Assembly (NCBI GenBank): GCA_964527325.1
Contig: CAZGNU010000050.1
Coordinates: 1 to 12,041, forward strand
Direction: 5' to 3'
Origin: UBA6164 sp964527325
Lineage (GTDB): Bacteria; Patescibacteriota; Gracilibacteria; BD1-5; UBA6164
DNA: 12,041 nucleotides
Part shown: piece by piece, positions 7,106 to 12,041 of the stretch
Layout: every line of letters starts with the position of its first letter
Position numbering within the stretch: position 1 is the stretch's first letter
Translations under genes and position numbers: made by a program
The notes under the pieces: model-generated
The model's database searches: none
Told to the model about the DNA's origin: nothing
What the model saw: the letters and a program-made list of their open reading frames with translations, nothing else

Positions 7106-7210
7106 GAACCCATCCCCTCGTACCTCGGTACTTCCCTTGGAAAGGGAAGAAATTTGATTTTTCCCCTTTCCAAGGGGAATACTCGAATGAAATGAGAGGA
7201 AGGGGTTAGA
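7106..7210. repeat. 105-bp GC-rich palindromic element, copy A
   Basis: It starts GAACCCATCCCC and ends AGGGGTTAGA. It holds two hairpins side by side: TTCCCTT-GGA-AAGGGAA (7132-7148) and TTCCCCTT-TCC-AAGGGGAA (7161-7179). It begins 4 bases after the polA stop. The reverse complement of 9394-9495 aligns with it along its whole length with scattered mismatches and a 3-base length difference, so they are two diverged copies in opposite orientation. It contains no ORF of its own that I would credit. It may also act as a terminator for the doc-polA transcript. Confidence 0.85.
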
Positions 7211-7232
7211 ATCATAATAATTAACATAAAAC

Positions 7233-7553
7233 ATGACAAACTACACACAAGAAGAAAAAATAGATTACATTTTTAAAGAATTAAAATCTCAAAAAAGAGG
7301 TAGAATATTTAAGTGGTTATTTAGAATAATCATACTTTTTTTACTGTTTTTTGCATATAAAAACTTTATAGAATGACTTAATAGAGAAGAATTAATTGAA
7401 AATGCTGCATCAGGTATTTGAGAAATTGTACAACCAATAACTGAAAATATTTTAAAAAATATAATGGATTGACAAAAAATTGATACTTGAAACATTAATT
7501 CTCAAATTACTCCAGAACTAATTGATGAATTAAAGAAAATATTACAAAAATAA
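7233..7553 (+). CDS. Small single-pass membrane protein, function unknown
   Basis: This is a 106-aa protein (TGA as Gly). It has a basic cytosolic head (K-S-Q-K-R-G-R-I-F-K-W), one membrane helix at about residues 28-46 (L-F-R-I-I-I-L-F-L-L-F-F-A-Y), and a soluble tail likely outside the membrane with G-L-N-R-E-E-L-I-E-N-A-A-S-G-I-G and Q-I-T-P-E-L-I-D-E-L-K-K. I do not recognise the family. It is the first of three same-strand genes for membrane or secreted proteins that lie between the two inverted palindromic elements, with gaps of only 10 and 24 bases. A shared transcript with the S41 protease is likely, and it may be a partner or substrate of that protease. There is no clear Shine-Dalgarno. 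Confidence 0.72.
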
Positions 7554-7563
7554 ACATAAAAAT

Positions 7564-7785
7564 ATGATAGTAAAACTTATATATGCAATATTCTTAATCT
7601 GATGATGAGCAGCAATAATTAAATACAGAAGAACTGTAAAATCTTGGACAGGAAACTTTGTATGGGCTGAACATTATCTTTGAAGAGGTTGAACATACTT
7701 CATAATCCTACTTATATGACTATGTATGATATTTATGTGAGTATTATATCCATTTGGATGAATGGATGTATTTATGAATAAATAA
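7564..7785 (+). CDS. Small two-helix membrane protein, function unknown
   Basis: This is a 73-aa protein. Helix 1 is about residues 3-20 and contains three consecutive TGA codons read as Gly-Gly-Gly. A basic loop follows (K-Y-R-R-T-V-K-S-W-T-G-N-F-V-W-A-E). Helix 2 is about residues 45-68 (F-I-I-L-L-I-G-L-C-M-I-F-M-G-V-L-Y-P-F-G-G-M). The loop W-T-G-N-F-x-W-A-E, next to a small membrane domain, resembles short conserved membrane proteins I have seen in CPR genomes, but I cannot name the family. The start lies 10 bases after the previous stop, and the protease gene follows by 24 bases. It would be missed completely under the standard code. Confidence 0.72.
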
Positions 7786-7809
7786 ATTTAATAATAACTA
7801 ATAAAATAT

Positions 7810-9375
7810 ATGAAAAACTTAAAAAAAATAATATCGTTAATAATTTTAACATCAATTTTAACATTAAATAACAACATAACATTTGCTGCAGACACTAGCT
7901 GACTAAAAATAACCACAATAAATCTTTCTGAAACAACGAAAGTAACTAAAGCTGATATTATTAATTTTTTTGCTGAATATTATAGTTCACAAATTCCAAG
8001 TAGTTATAAATATATAAAAGTTAACTATAAAAATATTATTAGATGAACAAAAATTGAAGATTCACTCAAAAAATTGATTTATTTAGATTTAATAGCAAAT
8101 AATAATATAAATTTTGAAACTAAAAAGGAATTAAATGCTTGGTGATTTTTTAGATTATCTGAAAAAATATTATGAATAGAAATTGTTGATGCTGAAACAA
8201 AAGAAGAATTACTAAATAGACTTACAACTAAAAAAGATATAAAAATTGTTTCAGATTTTATATGAAACAAAAATCTTAGTATAAATTCTAAAACTACAAA
8301 TAAAGAAATAAAACAAAAACTAGCAATACTTTCTGATGTATATAAAACTTTAGTTGATTGACATTATAATAAAGACAATTTAGATGAATGAAAAATAATA
8401 GATTCAGCAATTAGTTGAATCACAAAATGAACAGAAGATAAACACACTGTATATTTTCCACCACTTGATAGTCAAAGTTTTAACGACTCATTATCATGAG
8501 AATATGAATGAATATGAGCTTATGTTGATATGGAAAAACCTGGTGCAGTAAGGATTATTTCACCAATTCCAGGATCTCCATCAGAAAAAGCATGATTAAA
8601 AGGTTGAGACCTAATAATAAAAATTGATTGAAAAGAAATTACAGAACAAAACTCATTAAAAGAGGTTGTTACATGGATAAAATGACCTGCAAATACAAAA
8701 GTAATTCTAACGATTGATAGAGATTGAAAAATATTTGATATTGAGGTTACAAGAGCAAAAATAATCATTACTGATATAGAATCAGAAATATTAAACTACA
8801 AAACATATTACCTACAAATTAAGAGTTTTTGAGAAAATGTATCAGAAGATTTCAAAAAAAATCTTGAAGAATTAAAAGAATTAAAAAATATTAATAAATT
8901 AATTATAGATTTGAGAAATAATTGATGAGGATATCTAACTGAAGTAACTGAAATGCTTTCATATTTTATAGAAAAGTGAGAAAAAACAGCAGTTGTAAAA
9001 TATCACGACAAAGAAAAAAATTATATTTCTAGATGACATGAATTAATTGATTTTAGTAAATATAAAATTGTAATACTTCAAAACTCATGAACAGCATCAG
9101 CATCAGAAATATTAATCTGAACTATTAAAGACTATTATCCAAATATTGAAATTATATGAGAAAATTCTTACTGAAAATGATCAGTACAAGTAATTAAAGG
9201 TTATACTGATTGATCTATATTAAAATATACTATTGCAAAATGGTTTACTTGATTAACTGAAACATGAATAGATTGAGTTTGAATTAAACCAACCATAGAA
9301 TTAGAATTCGATCTAGAAAAATTTAATAAAAATGGGTTTGATAACCAGTTAGAAAAAGCTAAGTTTATTAATTAA
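7810..9375 (+). CDS. ctpA: Secreted S41-family carboxyl-terminal processing protease with PDZ domain
   Basis: This 521-aa protein has, in order: a signal peptide (residues 1-27, K-K...hydrophobic...F-A-A); a helical N-terminal region (about 30-180); the CTP lead-in, with V-Y-F-P-P and S-L-S-G-E-Y-E-G-I-G; a PDZ domain (about 235-325: P-G-S-P-S-E-K-A-G-L-K-G-G-D-L-I-I-K-I-D-G); and the S41 domain (about 335-500). The catalytic Ser is in N-S-G-T-A-S430-A-S-E, and the general-base Lys in N-S-Y-G-K456-G-S-V-Q. Many of these glycines are TGA. CTP enzymes trim the C-termini of exported proteins outside the membrane, using the PDZ domain to recognise tails. The length (about 520 aa) is slightly above the usual 400-480 because of the extra N-terminal region. 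It ends the three-gene unit between the inverted repeats. Confidence 0.92.
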
Positions 9376-9393
9376 AAAATCCTGTCTATTATT

Positions 9394-9495
9394 TCTAACC
9401 CCTCCCTCTCACTATCGTTCGAGTACTCCCCTTGGAAAGGGGAGAAACCTAATTTCTTCCATTTTCAAGGGAAGTACCCGCAGGGGGATGGGTTC
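9394..9495. repeat. 102-bp GC-rich palindromic element, copy B (inverted relative to copy A)
   Basis: It begins TCTAACCCCTCC and ends GGGATGGGTTC. Its reverse complement aligns end to end with 7106-7210, keeping the terminal GAACCCATCCCC and GGGGTTAGA and both inner CCCTT/AAGGG-type hairpins; one hairpin has mismatches (TTCCCTTGAAAATGGAA). It lies 18 bases after the protease stop and 41 bases before the transglutaminase start. As RNA it would fold strongly and could terminate or protect the protease transcript. Confidence 0.85.
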
Positions 9496-9536
9496 ATATA
9501 TAAGTACAAAAAATAACTACATAAAAATAACCTGTC

Positions 9537-11015
9537 ATGATAAAAAAACTAATAATAACATTATTACTAGCAATAATACTAATTCCAACATCATTACATG
9601 CAAATAATGATATAAGCTCTCTTGTTAACAATTGGTTTGTAAAATTTTCACAGAAAATAAGTTATAGATATTCAGATTCTCAAGAAATTGCATATTTTGA
9701 AAAGTTTAGCACAAAACTAAACTATTTACTTGCGACTAAAAATTTTAATGAAGCTCAAATAAAAATAGTTGATGATGTGATAAAATTATCTAATGAAAGG
9801 GTATTTAAAATAAAAAGAAAAAATGAAGAAAGTCAGGTAAAAAACAAATTAAATACTAATGACTTATTAAGTGATTTTAAATATTTTTTATATAATCCAG
9901 AAAAAATATTTTTAGAAAATTGAGTTTGGTATACATATAAATTTGATCAACATTTAACTTTTCCAAAATGAACTACTATTAGAAAAGAAGATCTTGCATA
10001 CAATTGAATAGACCCTAATAAAACAATTGTATTTTTAAGAGAAGATGATACCTTATGATTTGCAAATAATTATACAAAAATCAAATTAATAAGTGATAAG
10101 ATCATTTACTGAATTCCTGATAAATTTAATTTTATGAACGAAATAAAGAATGATAAGAAAAAATCTTATTCTGAAACAGATAACCAATTTCAAAACTTAA
10201 GAAATATAACTAAAGAACTAACTCATAGAAAAAAAGAATCAGAAAAAATTAAAATTATTTATAATTATATCTTAGAAAATGTAGAATATCCTGAAAATTA
10301 TTCTTTGTCTGATCCAAAAATATTCTCATGAATTGATACATTAAAAAATAAAATATGAGTATGTGAAGGGTATACAAAAATATTTTTATATATGCTAAAT
10401 TTTGCATGAATAAATGATGTTGAAACTATTAGGTGATATGTAATAGATGCCCTGGACTTTCCTGATGTATGACATGCCTGGGTAAAAATTCGTAACAAAT
10501 ATTATGATCCTACATTTGATGATCCAGTATGACAAACTAGTACTAGAAATTATTCTGATTATAAATATTATTCACTACCTTTTGATCTTTTTTATACCAA
10601 TAGATATGATTTTGATAAATTACCAGTTGAATTAAAAACAAAAAGCCATGATTATATTAAAGAACATATAGCAAGAGAAACTGAACCAATGGTTCTTAAA
10701 TATAAATATTCTGGTTATAATATACTTAAACCATTTGTTTTAAAACTAGAAAATGCAATTGCATTAGATAAAAAACTTGATACTTCTGATTTAGTAAAAA
10801 TAATGTGATCATATGAAGTAAATAATTTTAAATTTACAAAAAACTGAGTTTCAAACACAATTATAAATCTTAAATATTTTAAAATAACTGATGATAAAGT
10901 TGAAACTATTGTTGAACAAATAAACTATAATTTTGATTGAAAATATTTATTCAAATGGAAATTAGATGATTGAAGTTATGAATATAGGTTAGGGTATGAT
11001 GTAATTCTGAAATAA
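9537..11015 (+). CDS. Secreted transglutaminase-like (cysteine protease fold) protein
   Basis: This 492-aa protein has a signal peptide (residues 1-22, K-K...hydrophobic...L-H-A). It has a helical N-terminal region (23-200), a transglutaminase-core domain (about 215-335) and a C-terminal region rich in Tyr/Asp that may be beta-stranded. The triad is visible: C276 in G-V-C-E-G-Y-T-K-I, H313 in V-G-H-A-W-V-K-I, and D324 in Y-Y-D-P-T-F-D-D-P. The order C-H-D and the spacing fit bacterial transglutaminase-like proteins, most of which are thought to be peptidases or amidases rather than cross-linkers. It would act outside the membrane, perhaps on wall or surface protein. The SIS-domain gene starts on the base after its stop codon. 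With TGA as stop it would appear only as 128-aa and 65-aa fragments. Confidence 0.85.
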
Positions 11016-11938
11016 ATGAAATATTTAGAAAAAAATAATTCTTTTAGTGAAAACAACCTTTTATCATTAGATGAGGTTGTTTTATGAGCACTTGAATTAT
11101 TTCAAACTAAAAAAATAAAAAAACTTGATATTTCAAATTTTTCAAAACCATTAATAGCCTGATCATGAAATGCAATAGTTACAGCTAAAATAATTTTTGC
11201 TTGAACTAATGCATTATTTTGTGACGAAACAAATTTTAGTGATTATATTAATAAAGACATTGACTGATTAATAATAACTTCGGCCTCATGAGAAAAGCAT
11301 GCTGCAATATTTGCAAAAAAAGCAAAAGAAAAAGCAATAAAAACAAAGTTACTTACGTGTAATAAAAATTCTAACACAGAAAAAATAATATGAGAAAAAA
11401 ATACAAGTGTAACTCCAAAAAACAGGGAGCCATATACGTATAATACTTCCACATATTTATGATGGATATTAACAGTTACATGAGAAAATCCAAAAATAAT
11501 TCAAAATTATATTGAAACTAAAATTGACCCAATTTTAGAAAAAATCAATTTCTCTAATTATGATTCATACCTACTAGCTACACCAAATAAATTCGCACAA
11601 GTAAACAAACTTTGAATACAAAATTTATAGAACTTTTTGGTAGAAAAGTAGCTCGTGATATTTTTTCATACGAACAATTAAAACATGCAATAACAGTAAT
11701 TCCTCACTACAAAGAATTAAGTATCTCTTTTTGAAAACCTGATTTTGATTTTAAATGATCACATATAAATTTTTCATTACCTGAAAATTGTAACACATGA
11801 ACAATGATGGCAATCTGATATTATGTTATCTGAAAAATTCAAAATTCACACCCACAATATTTTAAAGAAAATATATGAAAATATATAAGTGATATAAATA
11901 AAACTAAATTTGGGAAAAATATGAAAGTTATAGTTTAA
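11016..11938 (+). pseudogene. SIS-domain (phosphosugar isomerase-like) protein with a -1 frameshift
   Basis: The first frame gives 204 aa (to TAG 11628-11630). Its SIS fold includes L-I-A-G-S-G-N-A (46-53) and I-T-S89-A-S-G-E-K-H-A-A-I, followed by F-A-K-K-A-K-E-K and L-L-T-C-N, matching the phosphosugar-binding loop S-x-S-G-E/x and the next strand. After the run AAAA at 11620-11623 the protein continues in another frame: K-F-I-E-L-F-G-R-K-V-A-R-D-I-F-S-Y-E, then G-K-P-D-F-D-F-K-G-S-H and F-S-L-P-E-N-C-N-T-G-T-M-M-A-I-G-Y, to TAA 11936-11938. One extra A would fuse the halves as I-Q-K-F-I-E-L-F-G-R, about 307 aa in all. SIS domains bind phosphosugars (isomerases, aminotransferases, regulators); the substrate is unknown. 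It could be a real mutation, homopolymer slippage or a sequencing error. The ATG abuts the upstream stop. Confidence 0.72.
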
Positions 11939-11972
11939 TATAATTAAGTTACACAATAAAAATCACCCAAGT

Positions 11973-12006
11973 AAAGCCTATTTTGACAAAAAAGTTGGCT
12001 TTTTTT
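11973..12006 (+). terminator. Intrinsic terminator after the SIS-domain gene
   Basis: AAAGCC (11973-11978) pairs with GGCTTT (11997-12002), with a possible inner TTTT/AAAA pairing around GAC. Seven T follow at 12000-12006. It starts 34 bases after the stop at 11938 and marks the end of the transglutaminase-SIS transcript. Confidence 0.72.
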
Positions 12007-12023
12007 ATGAATAATAATATAAT
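11995..12023 (+). promoter_or_regulatory. Candidate promoter for a gene beyond the window
   Basis: TTGGCT (11995-12000), a 17-bp spacer and TATAAT (12018-12023) resemble a sigma-70 promoter. It overlaps the right arm of the terminator. An alternative pair is TTGACA (11983-11988) with TATGAA (12006-12011), also at 17 bp. No downstream gene is visible to confirm either one. Confidence 0.4.
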
Positions 12024-12038
12024 AAAAATATTATTATT
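12010..12038. repeat. AT-only inverted repeat at the window end
   Basis: AATAATAATAT (12010-12020) and ATATTATTATT (12028-12038) pair perfectly over 11 bp around AATAAAA. The candidate -10 box TATAAT sits across the left arm and loop. It could be an operator or a chance product of AT richness. Confidence 0.4.
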
Positions 12039-12041
12039 AAG

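Noticed and set aside
6952..7495. Minus-strand frames of 98 and 68 codons over the polA end, the repeat and the small membrane gene
   Set aside because: They lie opposite well-supported plus-strand genes, cross the palindromic element and look like no family I know. Other minus-strand frames, at 631-822, 3428-3625, 4324-4536, 8520-8768, 10298-10498 and 11243-11452, are rejected for the same reason.
7106..9495. CRISPR array or insertion sequence
   Set aside because: There are only two diverged copies, in opposite orientation and 2.2 kb apart, with genes between them. There is no spacer-repeat pattern, no transposase and no cas gene.
11600..11650. Programmed ribosomal frameshift in the SIS-domain gene
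   Set aside because: The run is only AAAA followed by TTT, with no clear downstream stimulatory structure, and the family is not known for recoding. An indel or sequencing error is simpler.
1..12041. tRNA, rRNA or riboswitch
   Set aside because: All spacers are short, and I saw no cloverleaf, GTTCGA-type T-loop or known aptamer core. The GTTCGAG at 9418-9424 belongs to the palindromic element.

Overview
The window comes from a very AT-rich bacterium that reads TGA as glycine (genetic code 25, known from Absconditabacteria/SR1 and Gracilibacteria of the Candidate Phyla Radiation). The evidence is direct: with TGA as stop the window shatters into short fragments, and with TGA as Gly long proteins appear whose invariant family glycines fall on TGA codons (Fic H-P-F-A-D-G-N-G-R, Doc D-G-N-K-R, Pol I motif B F-G-x-x-Y-G, S41 peptidase N-S-G-T-A-S). 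All stops are TAA or TAG. Arginine is almost always AGA/AGG, and I found no in-frame CGA or CGG. I cannot tell which of the two phyla this is.

Layout. 1-333 (minus strand): a toxin-antitoxin pair, an AbrB/SpoVT-type antitoxin overlapping a RelE/ParE-like toxin that runs off the window edge. Everything from 398 to 11938 is on the plus strand. 398-2515: a protein of two fused HD_3/YfbR-like phosphohydrolase domains, then a DMT/EamA-like transporter gene cut by an in-frame TAA. 2591-5056: a stand-alone Fic AMP-transferase-like protein, then a large cysteine-rich zinc-ribbon protein of a family I know from CPR genomes, broken by a 52-bp GC-rich palindromic element. 5087-7102: a promoter, a 31-aa ORF, a Doc toxin and a 486-aa DNA polymerase I that lacks the 5' nuclease domain and the first half of the 3'-5' exonuclease domain. 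7106-9495: two related palindromic elements in opposite orientation bracket two small membrane proteins and a secreted S41 (CtpA-like) protease with a PDZ domain. 9537-11938: a secreted transglutaminase-like protein abutting a SIS-domain gene with a one-base frameshift, then a terminator and a probable promoter for a gene beyond the window.

Two themes stand out. First, toxin-like genes are dense (RelE/AbrB, Fic, Doc) next to housekeeping or envelope genes. Second, four genes are damaged or truncated in 12 kb (transporter stop, repeat in the zinc-ribbon gene, 5'-truncated polA, SIS frameshift); the SIS case could be a homopolymer sequencing error. Intergenic spacers are short (all under 165 bp), and several pack a terminator hairpin and the next promoter into the same bases. 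No tRNA, rRNA, CRISPR array, transposase or gene-free stretch over 300 bp was seen.
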